Of a stretch of DNA of 64,000 nucleotides, positions 35,211 through 43,914 are shown piece by piece. The notes below the pieces were generated by a model, which saw nothing but the letters and a program-made list of their open reading frames with translations, did no database searches and was not told the DNA's origin. This DNA comes from Marinilabiliaceae bacterium (GTDB taxonomy: Bacteria; Bacteroidota; Bacteroidia; Bacteroidales; Marinilabiliaceae): contig JABUTU010000055.1 in the NCBI GenBank assembly GCA_021443545.1, positions 1 through 64,000 on the forward strand, in the 5' to 3' direction. The translations under genes and the position numbers were made by a program. Every line of letters begins with the position of its first letter. Position 1 is the stretch's first letter.

Positions 35211-37088
35211 TTATAATTCTTTTACGATACTATATTTTTTTTGTTGCATGAGTGATATAGCCATTTGGCATTTATCGCATTCTGTTGTTATGATATACTT
35301 ATTACCATGCTCTTCGTCAATGAGAGTGAGTGGCATTTTTTTGTGCATTTCAGGGTGTTTCTTGAGGCATTTGCCCATAGAAAAAAGAAGGCAGTGACGA
35401 GTTGTCATGACTCGTCGTCCTGCATATTCTTTGAGCCTCTCATAGCCAGTTTCAATTGTCCTGCAGTCGTGATTTTCAAGAAATTCTTTAGCGTATGAAT
35501 TGACAATGCCTATATCGGCAGAGGCTATATTTTGAGGATATTTGTATCTGGTATCTGCAACTAATGGTGTGTCGACTGGCCTATTTCCATTTATTATAAG
35601 ATTAATTAAACTATCGAGCAACTGTCTTCTTTGTTCATTCCATAATGAGGTTGGAATAAAGTATATGGTGGCTTCTGGTGTTATAGACACATCTTTGCAT
35701 TGAAAAATTGTGCCACCAGTCTTGCTAAGCTGCTGAATTGCTGTCTGGAGTGCCTTGTGGGGGTCGGTGGTCATTGTCAAGTTTGCTCTGCTGATTGACG
35801 AAGAGCAAGTGTATCTATCATCGGTAACATCTATGACTATATCTCCATTAAGATTAAGAGTGACAAAAAAACTGATGTCGATTTTTCGTTGAGTTCGGTT
35901 TGTTTTGAGAGTCTGTTCCATCTCGACGTCAGAATTTCTAAATAGCATAGAGCCATTATGAAGTCCGTTCATTCGAAGAGGGTATATTACGTTATTGTCG
36001 ACTTTATTGACTTTTAACCCTACCAAAGAGTCCTTGTTAACGAAGCATAAACCATCGTTGTTGGATATTTTTATGTTGGAATTGATAGAGAAACTATTTT
36101 TTGTACAATGGATAGCAAGTCCAAGGGGCTGACCCATTGATTTTGGAGAGATGGGATTGTGAATCTTATCTTGTCGTCCATTGAAAAAATATGTTGTGAA
36201 TCCTCTATTGAAACTTCTTGATACGTCTGGGGTGAAACCACAGATTGTGACTCCTCGAGAAGCTCGCTTAAGGTCAGTACGGCGTTGAAGAACATTGTCA
36301 ATTACCTGGCGGTAATGAGCAGTGACGTTGGCAACATAGTTGGCGTCTTTAAGTCGTCCCTCTATTTTAAAAGAAGAGACACCAGCATCAATGAGACGTT
36401 CGATGTTTTGTGTTTGATTGAAATCTTTCAGAGAGAGGAGGTATTGGTTTCGTGCCATTGGAGATCCCTCTCTATCGTACAGCGAGTAAGGTAATCTGCA
36501 TGGTTGACTGCATTCTCCTCTGTTGGCGGAGCGGCCGCATATCGCCTGACTCATGAAGCAACGCCCACTATAGCTGACACATAGCGCGCCATGTATGAAA
36601 GCCTCTAAACGGACATTGGTATTATTGGCTATATTGGCGATTTCGGCTTCTGACAATTCTCGAGCCAATACGATTTGTTTAAATCCCTGAGATTCGTGAA
36701 ATCTTACCCGTTCGAGAGTTCTGTTATCCATCTGTGTGCTTGAATGCAACTCGATGGGGGGCATATTTGGGAATGAGAGTAAAGCGTAATCTTGAATTAT
36801 GAGAGCATCAACGCCTATTGTATAGAGTTCATTTGCCAATTTACAAGCCTCACTCAGTTCGTTGTCGAACAGAAGGGTGTTTAGAGCAACAAATACTTTA
36901 GCATCGTAGCAGTGAGCCAGGTTGACAGCTTCCGCAATGTCGTCCAAGGAGCAGCCTGCAGCTTTTCTTGCGCTGAAGTGAGGAGCTCCCATATATATGG
37001 CATCTGCACCATTTATTATGGCGGCCTTTGCGCATTCAAGGTCTCTTGCGGGGGCAAGAAGTTCAATATATTGTCGAGATAGCAACAC
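35211..37088 (-). CDS. U32-family protein, RlhA-type 23S rRNA hydroxylase candidate
   Basis: A 625-residue protein. The U32 signature EAFIHGALCVSYSGRCFMS is intact at about residues 162-180, followed by further cysteines (CGRSANRGECSQPCRLPY) that ligate an iron-sulfur centre in this family. The N-terminal barrel starts with ELLAPARDLECAKAAIINGADAIYMGA. Length and the C-terminal DUF3656-like region resemble RlhA, which makes 5-hydroxycytidine in 23S rRNA; TrhP-type tRNA hydroxylases are shorter. Older annotations call it collagenase-like peptidase. It starts with GTG at 37088, 12 nt after the Wzc-like gene, and is followed by the transporter 21 nt on. Confidence 0.82.
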   Translation of the reverse strand: MLLSRQYIELLAPARDLECAKAAIINGADAIYMGAPHFSARKAAGCSLDDIAEAVNLAHCYDAKVFVALNTLLFDNELSEACKLANELYTIGVDALIIQDYALLSFPNMPPIELHSSTQMDNRTLERVRFHESQGFKQIVLARELSEAEIANIANNTNVRLEAFIHGALCVSYSGRCFMSQAICGRSANRGECSQPCRLPYSLYDREGSPMARNQYLLSLKDFNQTQNIERLIDAGVSSFKIEGRLKDANYVANVTAHYRQVIDNVLQRRTDLKRASRGVTICGFTPDVSRSFNRGFTTYFFNGRQDKIHNPISPKSMGQPLGLAIHCTKNSFSINSNIKISNNDGLCFVNKDSLVGLKVNKVDNNVIYPLRMNGLHNGSMLFRNSDVEMEQTLKTNRTQRKIDISFFVTLNLNGDIVIDVTDDRYTCSSSISRANLTMTTDPHKALQTAIQQLSKTGGTIFQCKDVSITPEATIYFIPTSLWNEQRRQLLDSLINLIINGNRPVDTPLVADTRYKYPQNIASADIGIVNSYAKEFLENHDCRTIETGYERLKEYAGRRVMTTRHCLLFSMGKCLKKHPEMHKKMPLTLIDEEHGNKYIITTECDKCQMAISLMQQKKYSIVKEL

Positions 37089-37100
37089 CAGCGTAGATTG

Positions 37101-39491
37101 TTACTTTTTTATGTAGCTGCCATAGCTGCCATAGTAACTCTTATAGTCTGAGTCTTTCTCTGTAGAGCCATTATATAGCAGATATACGGAAGTTATACCT
37201 TCAGTCTGGATGCTATCCAATGTGTTGCGAAGTCTTTTGATTTGACTTTGTCCTCCTCTGACAACGAAGATAACAGAGTCAGCGCAATGTTCGAGAACCC
37301 GGCAGTCGGAAACGCAACCGATAGGTGCGGTGTCTATTATTACTATATCGAAATCCTTTTTAAGTCTTTCAACAAGTTCCAGATTTCGGTGTGATGCGAT
37401 AAGTTCTGAAGGATTTGGTGGAATAATAGAGGCGCGAATAAAACTTAGGCCCTCAACAGCCGTAGGGAGTATTATATCGCTATATTCAGCATCTCCAACC
37501 AAGTAGTTTACCAAGCCTTTAGAACCAGAATCATGTTTGATTATTGTTTCAAGACGTGGACGGCGCAGGTCGTAATTGATAATAATGGTCTTAAGTCCTG
37601 CATAGGCAAAACATATTGCAGTGTTAAGAGCCGTAAAAGTCTTGCCCTCACCTGGGTCACTTGAGGAGAACAAGAGAGTATTGCCTTGTTTACCTTTTAG
37701 AATCATTCGTAGTCGTGTTCGCATACTTCGGAATGCTTCACTTTGCAAGCCTTGAGGTTCATTGATAGTGGGGATATCATTGGCCTCTTTACCACTGAAT
37801 ATTGGAATAGAACCTATAACCTTATATTCTGGCACTATACGTTTGAGTTCGCTGACGGAGCGTATTTTGTTATTAAATATTTCTAAAAGTATGAGCACAG
37901 CCAACGGAAGGGCAAAACCGATAGTCAAAGCTGTCGAAGTGTTTCTTTTGGTGTTTGGAGCTATTTGAGCCACGTAGCAGGGTTGTTGCAGAACCTCATT
38001 GTCAACAACGTTTGAAGATTTAGCTATAAGAGTCTCGGTCTCTTTCTGTAGCATAAAAGTGTAGACGGCATCTTGAATTTTATATTCTCTATCGAGGTCT
38101 AACATTTCAGACTCAAGTTCTGGTAATTTGCTGGCTTCGCTAATGAGTTGTTTATTGCTTTTCTCCAGTTCTTTTATTTTGCCGTCGCATACTTCGATAT
38201 TTTGAGACAGCAATGTGATGATATTATCGCGTAATAGCTGTTCTTGTTCCTTAAGTTTCTTACGGTATGGGTTATTGTCAGTCTCGTTAGCTGTGCTATT
38301 GAGGTTGTGCTGTATCTCGATTAGTCGCTGTAACTGAGATTGTATGAGAGGGTTCTCCTTTGTTGCGGTTCCACTGATGAAATAGTCCTCTATATTGGCA
38401 CCACTTTCAAGTTGTCGCTTTATCAGACTTAGGAAATCGCGAGACGCTCCAAGAGAATTTACCTCCTGAACATTTGAGAAAAACGAAGCTTGGAGAGTTG
38501 TACCGTAGGAAGAAGAGCTGGCAAATCCTTTTTCTTGCTTGAACTTCTTAACTCTGTTGGCTGCGGAACGAAGCGAATCGCTTGTCTGCATTAGTTGCTT
38601 CTGAATGAAGTAGAGCGTTCTTTGAGCAGCAGCGTTTTTCTTTTCCAGATTGTAGCTTATGGAAGCTTCGTTAAGAGCTTTGAGGAAGGCAACAATTTTG
38701 TTAGGGTTATATCCAGTGCAATTGATATTAGCAATTGTACTGCCCTCTTCTCTAAGTCCTATGCTTATCTGAGATTTCCACTGCGAAATTAAGCTTTGTA
38801 TAGTGTTGAAATTGAATGTGATGGTTGTTTTTGGATTATTGTAGTAGAACTCATTAGCTGGTTGAATAGTAAAGGCAAAATATTTGCATTGTATGGCTTC
38901 TCCAATCCTGACGGTCATGGTGGTATCTATGTTAGAAGCCTCGAAACCAGTAAAATTGTTTTTAATATAACTATACCCGCTTATGTGCTTAGCTTGCATT
39001 CTCAACTTAATATCATCTTTGGATATGAAATTAGCTTCAAAAGTTGCGCCAATTGGTTGTTGATGAGTTGAGTCCGGGATAATACGGATTATCTGAGATT
39101 CTCCGTACGATTCCAAATCGATAAAATGTCCTTTCTGGTAGTAAGTGACCTGAAAGTCGAGGGCTCGAATAACACGTTCTACCATCATAGGAGATGTATA
39201 GATGAAGGTTTGGTTGTTGATATTGCTTAATTCGCTTGAAAGAGCTATTCCATCAGTTAGCTCAGATATTCCACGAGTCTTCTCATTGTCGTGAAGCAAG
39301 ACGATAGAGTTGGCAAGATATACAGGGCGAGAGTATCTATTAACAATGTATGCGCATACGTAAGATATACCAATGGTTATAACGAAAACCCACCAGTAGT
39401 GCAATATGTTACGAAGCAGATGCTGATAATCTATATTGGCGAGTATAGAGTCATCGTTTTTTCGCTGTATGTTTCTTGCCGTGTTGTTCAT
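37101..39491 (-). CDS. Wzc-type polysaccharide tyrosine autokinase
   Basis: A 796-residue inner-membrane protein. The Wzz domain begins after helix 1 (about 34-55, HYWWVFVITIGISYVCAYI); a long coiled-coil stretch follows (about 290-470), then helix 2 near 515-535 (STALTIGFALPLAVLILLEIF). The cytoplasmic BY-kinase domain has Walker A with K617 (SSDPGEGKTF), the Walker A' strand IINYDLRRPR and Walker B IVIIDTAP. The C-terminus is a tyrosine cluster (DYKSYYGSYGSY), the autophosphorylation site. It controls chain length and export of capsule or exopolysaccharide. No Wza, flippase or glycosyltransferase cluster is adjacent, so its polysaccharide genes must be elsewhere. Confidence 0.92.
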   Translation of the reverse strand: MNNTARNIQRKNDDSILANIDYQHLLRNILHYWWVFVITIGISYVCAYIVNRYSRPVYLANSIVLLHDNEKTRGISELTDGIALSSELSNINNQTFIYTSPMMVERVIRALDFQVTYYQKGHFIDLESYGESQIIRIIPDSTHQQPIGATFEANFISKDDIKLRMQAKHISGYSYIKNNFTGFEASNIDTTMTVRIGEAIQCKYFAFTIQPANEFYYNNPKTTITFNFNTIQSLISQWKSQISIGLREEGSTIANINCTGYNPNKIVAFLKALNEASISYNLEKKNAAAQRTLYFIQKQLMQTSDSLRSAANRVKKFKQEKGFASSSSYGTTLQASFFSNVQEVNSLGASRDFLSLIKRQLESGANIEDYFISGTATKENPLIQSQLQRLIEIQHNLNSTANETDNNPYRKKLKEQEQLLRDNIITLLSQNIEVCDGKIKELEKSNKQLISEASKLPELESEMLDLDREYKIQDAVYTFMLQKETETLIAKSSNVVDNEVLQQPCYVAQIAPNTKRNTSTALTIGFALPLAVLILLEIFNNKIRSVSELKRIVPEYKVIGSIPIFSGKEANDIPTINEPQGLQSEAFRSMRTRLRMILKGKQGNTLLFSSSDPGEGKTFTALNTAICFAYAGLKTIIINYDLRRPRLETIIKHDSGSKGLVNYLVGDAEYSDIILPTAVEGLSFIRASIIPPNPSELIASHRNLELVERLKKDFDIVIIDTAPIGCVSDCRVLEHCADSVIFVVRGGQSQIKRLRNTLDSIQTEGITSVYLLYNGSTEKDSDYKSYYGSYGSYIKK

Positions 39492-39506
39492 TATAGTCTG
39501 ATATTT

Positions 39507-40709
39507 CTATAACCTTCTGTACGCATTAAGACCATGAATTGAGGAGTCTATGGTGCCACCGTTTTTAACGGAATATACGATTTGTCCGTTCATTATGACG
39601 GAGTCAATGCAACCATTGATTTTATAGTTTGCAATTTCTCCAGTTGGCTCAGCAATATCGAGTTGCGTATTTGTATTGTCGTTCCAAAGAATCATATTCG
39701 AAAGACATCCCACTCTAATATGGCTTGATTGTTCGCCTAAGCCACAGAAGTTGGCATTGCGTACTATCAGTGCATCAATAGCCTCTGTTAGTGTCAATGG
39801 AGATGTTGTGTTTTTGCTAATAAGAAGACCGAGTGTATTGTACCAATGGTTGTCGACCCTCAACCCGTTTCCTGTCAGATTATTCATTCTGTTGGAAATG
39901 TCGAGAAGACCAATGGATACCCATTGGTAATCTCTTACGTATTGAGCCAAAATGTCGTTGTCGATTATTTGCAGTCGTCTGTGAGGTTTAGGGAAAGTAT
40001 TGAAATGTAGCTGAGCTTTTACATTGCATTTTTTAGCTACCTCAACAATTAAATCCATCTCTTCTTTATATTTGACGCCAACGAACATTATGTTGTTAGA
40101 CTGGTCTTGCGACAAGACGTTGCACAAATCGCTCAAGACATTCAGATGTTCGCTTGTTGAACCATCCTTCTCTATGTCAATGATGCTCATCAAACCTGCT
40201 TCACGGGCCACATTCAACGATTGGATGAAGCGTACTCTGTTGCCCATGTTATTGGTTATAAGTTTGTGATATGCTGTTGGTATGCCATATTCAATCCTAA
40301 ATTTCTTAATCTGATTGACATCGGAATCCTTCAGAGAAGTCAACATGAAATGACAACCATAGTTGGTGGTAGGAATTTCTTGTCGGCGGAGACTCACGTA
40401 CTCCATTGGAATTTGTGATATTTTTGTTCCTGACAATGTTGTTGTTATACCCATTGACAGCATAGCGTCAAGAGTCTGGTTAGCACCTGTATCGTACAGA
40501 GTTGGCACATTCAAGTGAGTACGTATATCTGTCATAGATGGAATCAGAATGCGTCCTTCTGCTTCGATGCACTGAGTGTCGTTTGATGGTTGATTGATAT
40601 TGTGTTCGATTGCAATAATGCGATCTCCGCAGACCAAAACATCGGTCTGACGGCTTTCGAATCCAGGTTCAATGATTCTACACTTTCTGATTAGAAGATA
40701 CTTGAGCAC
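39507..40709 (-). CDS. Degenerate dihydroorotase-like protein (amidohydrolase fold)
   Basis: A 400-residue protein with the overall layout of cyclic amidohydrolases: an N-terminal beta domain (IRKCRIIEPGFESRQTDVLV), then GRILIPSMTDIRTHLNVP in place of the metal motif, and a closing beta strand set (NGQIVYSVKNGG). The residues that bind zinc in dihydroorotase are not found: DxxVHFREPG has become DIRTHLNVP, and no ATDHAPH or HCE equivalent is seen. I infer a catalytically inactive paralogue, perhaps a structural or regulatory protein. The true pyrC is at 46275-47618. The gene starts with GTG, 23 nt after dsbD and 15 nt before the wzc-like gene. Confidence 0.7.
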   Translation of the reverse strand: MLKYLLIRKCRIIEPGFESRQTDVLVCGDRIIAIEHNINQPSNDTQCIEAEGRILIPSMTDIRTHLNVPTLYDTGANQTLDAMLSMGITTTLSGTKISQIPMEYVSLRRQEIPTTNYGCHFMLTSLKDSDVNQIKKFRIEYGIPTAYHKLITNNMGNRVRFIQSLNVAREAGLMSIIDIEKDGSTSEHLNVLSDLCNVLSQDQSNNIMFVGVKYKEEMDLIVEVAKKCNVKAQLHFNTFPKPHRRLQIIDNDILAQYVRDYQWVSIGLLDISNRMNNLTGNGLRVDNHWYNTLGLLISKNTTSPLTLTEAIDALIVRNANFCGLGEQSSHIRVGCLSNMILWNDNTNTQLDIAEPTGEIANYKINGCIDSVIMNGQIVYSVKNGGTIDSSIHGLNAYRRL

Positions 40710-40732
40710 TTTGGAGAATATTGAAGTGATAA

Positions 40733-42727
40733 CTAATTGTCTTTTAAAAATGAGATGAATTCATCTACGTTTGTCGTGAATCGTTGTTCCCCCCTAATTT
40801 GGCATCCATTGCTATTGATTTTTACGTAGAAGGGTTGAGCGTTAACTCCAAAATTATACCTTTGGAAGTAGCTCCATTTATCTCCTTCGGTACGAATGGT
40901 CGATGTTTTACCGTCTTGTTCAGTTACCTGTTGATTGCCGCTTTTGAGAGGAGTTTTGTCGTCGACATATAGACTTACAAGAATATAATCGTTCTCGAGT
41001 ATATCTGCAACGCGTGGGTCTGACCATACGGACTGCTCCATTTGTCTGCAATTTACGCATCCATGACCTGTGAAATCTATCAGTATATTCTTTCCCGTAC
41101 GTTGAGATTCTGCAAATGCCTCATCAAACGACTTGTACTTTGACTTGGGAATTGATTTGCCCAATACGAAGTCTTGAGTGTGCATTGGGGGTACGAAAGC
41201 ACTCACGGCATTAAGAGGAGCTCCCCATAATCCTGGTAGGAGATAAAGGAAGAAAGATATGCTAATTATACCGAGCGAGAGACGTGTGACGCCAATTCCT
41301 TCCGAATTGTCATCGTGAGTAATTCGGAGTATACCTAATAGGTATAAGCCAAGGGAGAGCGATAAAGCCGCCCAGATGGTGATGAAAGTCTCTCGTGGAA
41401 GTATTCCCCACCCATATGCCAAGTCGGCAACCGACAGAAATTTCAAGGCAAAAGCTATTTCGATGAAGCCAAGTACAACTTTTACAGTTACCATCCATGA
41501 GCCAGAGCGAGGCATTTTTTTTAGCAAGCTGGGGAAGAGAGCGAAGAAAGCAAAAGGCAATGCAAGAGCAAAGGCAAAACCTAACATGCCTATAATTGGA
41601 GCGACCAAACTGGTACCAGAGCTTAATTCAACAAGTAGAAATCCGATTATTGGACCAGTGCAGGAGAATGATACGAGCGACAAGGTGAATGCCATGAGGA
41701 AGATTCCAAGAAGTCCTCCTGCTCGATTGGCACTGTTGTCAACGGCTGATGACCATGATGAGGGTAGAGTCAGTTCAAATGCACCTAAGAAAGATATTCC
41801 GAAAACGAGTAGAAGAACAGCAAAAAATATGTTTACTACTGCATTTGTGGATAGTTCGTTCAGACCGCTTGCGCCGCGCCATAGTGTGACAAGAAGTCCG
41901 AGAGAGACATATATGATTACTATTGAGAGTCCGTATATTACTGAGTCGCGAATGGATTGGGATTTATTCTGAGACCGTTTAAGAAAATAACTGACAGTCA
42001 TAGGAATAATAGGCCATACGCAAGGTGTAACCAAAGCGATGAACCCCGCTATGAAGCATGAGAGAAATATGAACCATAGAGATGAGTCTTCGTTATTTTC
42101 TCTCTTAGATGAGTCTGTTGTTATAACTGGTAGGTTGAGCGTTGCAGGCGATGCTGAAGTAGCATAGTCTACTGCGGTATCTGATGGTTGAGGTTCTGTG
42201 GTATTCTCTTTGGTGATGGTCCCATCGCGACTCTTCGTTATATTCTTTGATGGGATAGAATAAGAGAATTCTACATTCGAAGGTGGTAGACAATTTTCGT
42301 TATTACATGCTCCATAAGTGAAGTATCCTGATATGAAAGATACTTTTGAGATGTCAGAAATCTTCACTTTCTGTCGAAACGTCACTTTTTTCTCGAAATA
42401 CCTGACCTCGCTGTCGAATACTTTATCAAAAACCTTTATCTCATCCCCTGAGAAGGAGATATCGCCGATAGTCTGGACATTCTCGTCATTTTCAATGTTG
42501 CAGCTTGCCCATGTTGGGCCATCTTCAGATGTGCCAATTGAGTATACGTGCCAACCTTCAGCAATGCGTAGGTCCAAATGAATCTCGAACATGTCGTCGT
42601 TGATAATTTTTTTTGTAACGACAGGTTCTACGACTGGTTGTTCTTCCGCACCAAAACCAATCATCTGCGAATATGCAGATGTAATAATGGTGAATAATAA
42701 TATTAAACAAGTATTAATATACTTCAT
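40733..42727 (-). CDS. dsbD: Thiol:disulfide interchange protein DsbD-like
   Basis: A 664-residue protein. A signal peptide (to about residue 20) leads into a periplasmic N-terminal domain with its cysteine pair region (YGACNNENCLPPSNVEF). An eight-helix DsbD/CcdA core follows (about 215-500) with the membrane cysteines in TPCVWPIIPM and SFSCTGPIIG. The C-terminal thioredoxin domain has the CVNC active site at C557 and C560 (TGHGCVNCRQME). It carries electrons from cytoplasmic thioredoxin to periplasmic disulfide partners. It is the first gene of a minus-strand run reaching to GH94 and has a well-matched promoter. Confidence 0.93.
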   Translation of the reverse strand: MKYINTCLILLFTIITSAYSQMIGFGAEEQPVVEPVVTKKIINDDMFEIHLDLRIAEGWHVYSIGTSEDGPTWASCNIENDENVQTIGDISFSGDEIKVFDKVFDSEVRYFEKKVTFRQKVKISDISKVSFISGYFTYGACNNENCLPPSNVEFSYSIPSKNITKSRDGTITKENTTEPQPSDTAVDYATSASPATLNLPVITTDSSKRENNEDSSLWFIFLSCFIAGFIALVTPCVWPIIPMTVSYFLKRSQNKSQSIRDSVIYGLSIVIIYVSLGLLVTLWRGASGLNELSTNAVVNIFFAVLLLVFGISFLGAFELTLPSSWSSAVDNSANRAGGLLGIFLMAFTLSLVSFSCTGPIIGFLLVELSSGTSLVAPIIGMLGFAFALALPFAFFALFPSLLKKMPRSGSWMVTVKVVLGFIEIAFALKFLSVADLAYGWGILPRETFITIWAALSLSLGLYLLGILRITHDDNSEGIGVTRLSLGIISISFFLYLLPGLWGAPLNAVSAFVPPMHTQDFVLGKSIPKSKYKSFDEAFAESQRTGKNILIDFTGHGCVNCRQMEQSVWSDPRVADILENDYILVSLYVDDKTPLKSGNQQVTEQDGKTSTIRTEGDKWSYFQRYNFGVNAQPFYVKINSNGCQIRGEQRFTTNVDEFISFLKDN

Positions 42728-42749
42728 TTTAGTTCCGCAACAAGCAGTG

Positions 42750-42781
42750 CAAATATAACATACTTAGCCTACTTCTGCAAA
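42750..42781 (-). promoter_or_regulatory. dsbD promoter
   Basis: The minus strand reads TTTG at 42778-42781 and TATATTTG at 42750-42757 with a 20-nt spacer, a full match to the Bacteroidetes consensus. It lies 13 nt beyond the yjbQ stop. Confidence 0.75.
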
Positions 42782-42793
42782 TCTTATATTAAA

Positions 42794-43207
42794 TCATTCT
42801 CCACATATTGTGCACACGATGTTGCGAGGACCTCCGCAATTTCGGAATTCGCAGAGGTAGATACCCTGCCAAGTTCCGAGATTCAAGCGTCCATTGCTAA
42901 TAGGAATAGTTATGGAGGGACCAATTAATGTTGTTTTAGCATGTGCAGGCATATCATCATCGCCTTCCATATTATGCTCGTAGTATGGCTCTTGTTCCTT
43001 AATTAGCTCGTTTAATATTCTTTCCATGTCACCTCTGACATCAGGATCGCAATTTTCATTGATGCTTAGGGCAGCACTTGTGTGCTTTATGAAAAGGTTT
43101 AGCATACCGACCTGAGGCAACTTAGGCAATGTGCTAATAATCTCCTTAGTTACAAGATGAAATCCTCTTTTTTTAGCTTGGAGCTGTATCTCTGTTTGGT
43201 ACCACAT
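42794..43207 (-). CDS. YjbQ/UPF0047-family protein
   Basis: A 137-residue protein of the usual length for the YjbQ family. The motifs FIKHTSAALSINENCDPDV, DDDMPAHAKTTLIGPSITIP and GRLNLGTWQGIYLCEFR are all present, including the conserved His and Glu. Family members have weak thiamine-phosphate synthase activity in E. coli tests; the true role is unsettled. It follows the GNAT gene by 30 nt. Confidence 0.9.
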   Translation of the reverse strand: MWYQTEIQLQAKKRGFHLVTKEIISTLPKLPQVGMLNLFIKHTSAALSINENCDPDVRGDMERILNELIKEQEPYYEHNMEGDDDMPAHAKTTLIGPSITIPISNGRLNLGTWQGIYLCEFRNCGGPRNIVCTICGE

Positions 43208-43237
43208 AGCTTATATATTTAATGTCCTATAATCTAA

Positions 43238-43798
43238 TTACCATTGGAAGTGTTTCATGTCATGTCCGCCCCATCTGTTTTGGTTGACAAAACTAAAACC
43301 GACTGATACGTATAGCTTCTCAGCGGATGGATTGTTGACGTCAACTAAAAGTCCCAATTTATCTATACCCATTGACATCGCCTTCTGTTTGGTTGCTTTA
43401 AGGAGTTCTTTGGCGAAGCCTCTTCCTCTATAGTCGGAATCCACAGCAAGGGAGTCAAGATATAATTCGCCTTCGGACGTTTCGTCAGGCATATTGGAGA
43501 AATCTCTGTTGAATTCTTTTAGCATAGTCTTTATAAAACACTGCCTCAACTCAGTAAGTCTCTTTCCATCATAGCTTACGCTAATTCCCACAACTTTGTT
43601 GTCTTCGACGGCGCAAATCGTATTGTAATAACTATATTGTGAATCTTTTTGTCTGACCATGTTAGTCATGACTCTAAGAAAATCATCGGAAGTGTATTTA
43701 TTGCCATAGAAATACCTGCAGCAATCATCGCTCATTGCAGTCATTGTAAGTTGTGCAATCTTTTCTGCATCCTCTATAGTTCCACTTCTGATGACCAT
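43238..43798 (-). CDS. GNAT-family N-acetyltransferase
   Basis: A 186-residue acetyltransferase. The acetyl-CoA loop is VDSDYRGRGFAKELLKATKQ (R-G-x-G-F pattern), followed by LLVDVNNPSAEKLYVSVGF, the usual last strand and helix. The N-terminus IRSGTIEDAEKIAQLTM is also typical. The substrate is unknown. A -7-like TATTTTTG lies at 43816-43823 on the minus strand. Confidence 0.85.
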   Translation of the reverse strand: MVIRSGTIEDAEKIAQLTMTAMSDDCCRYFYGNKYTSDDFLRVMTNMVRQKDSQYSYYNTICAVEDNKVVGISVSYDGKRLTELRQCFIKTMLKEFNRDFSNMPDETSEGELYLDSLAVDSDYRGRGFAKELLKATKQKAMSMGIDKLGLLVDVNNPSAEKLYVSVGFSFVNQNRWGGHDMKHFQW

Positions 43799-43854
43799 TT
43801 TACACTTCTTTGTCTCAAAAATAATATTTTTTTCTATATGGTATCACCAAAAAG

Positions 43855-43893
43855 TATCAAAGCTGACATTTTTTTGAGATGCCAGCTTTGATA
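43855..43893 (-). terminator. Terminator after metY
   Basis: TATCAAAGCTG (43855-43865) pairs with CAGCTTTGATA (43883-43893), with ACTTTTTGG following on the minus strand. It ends the ssb-to-metY run. Confidence 0.75.
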
Positions 43894-43914
43894 TTTATTT
43901 TGCAAGAAAATCTG

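Noticed and set aside
35211..37088. Secreted collagenase
   Set aside because: The U32 name suggests a protease, but there is no signal peptide, and the cysteine pattern and length fit the RNA-hydroxylation branch of the family.
41376..41972. 198-codon plus-strand open frame
   Set aside because: It is antisense to the membrane region of dsbD; composition is typical of a shadow of a hydrophobic protein.
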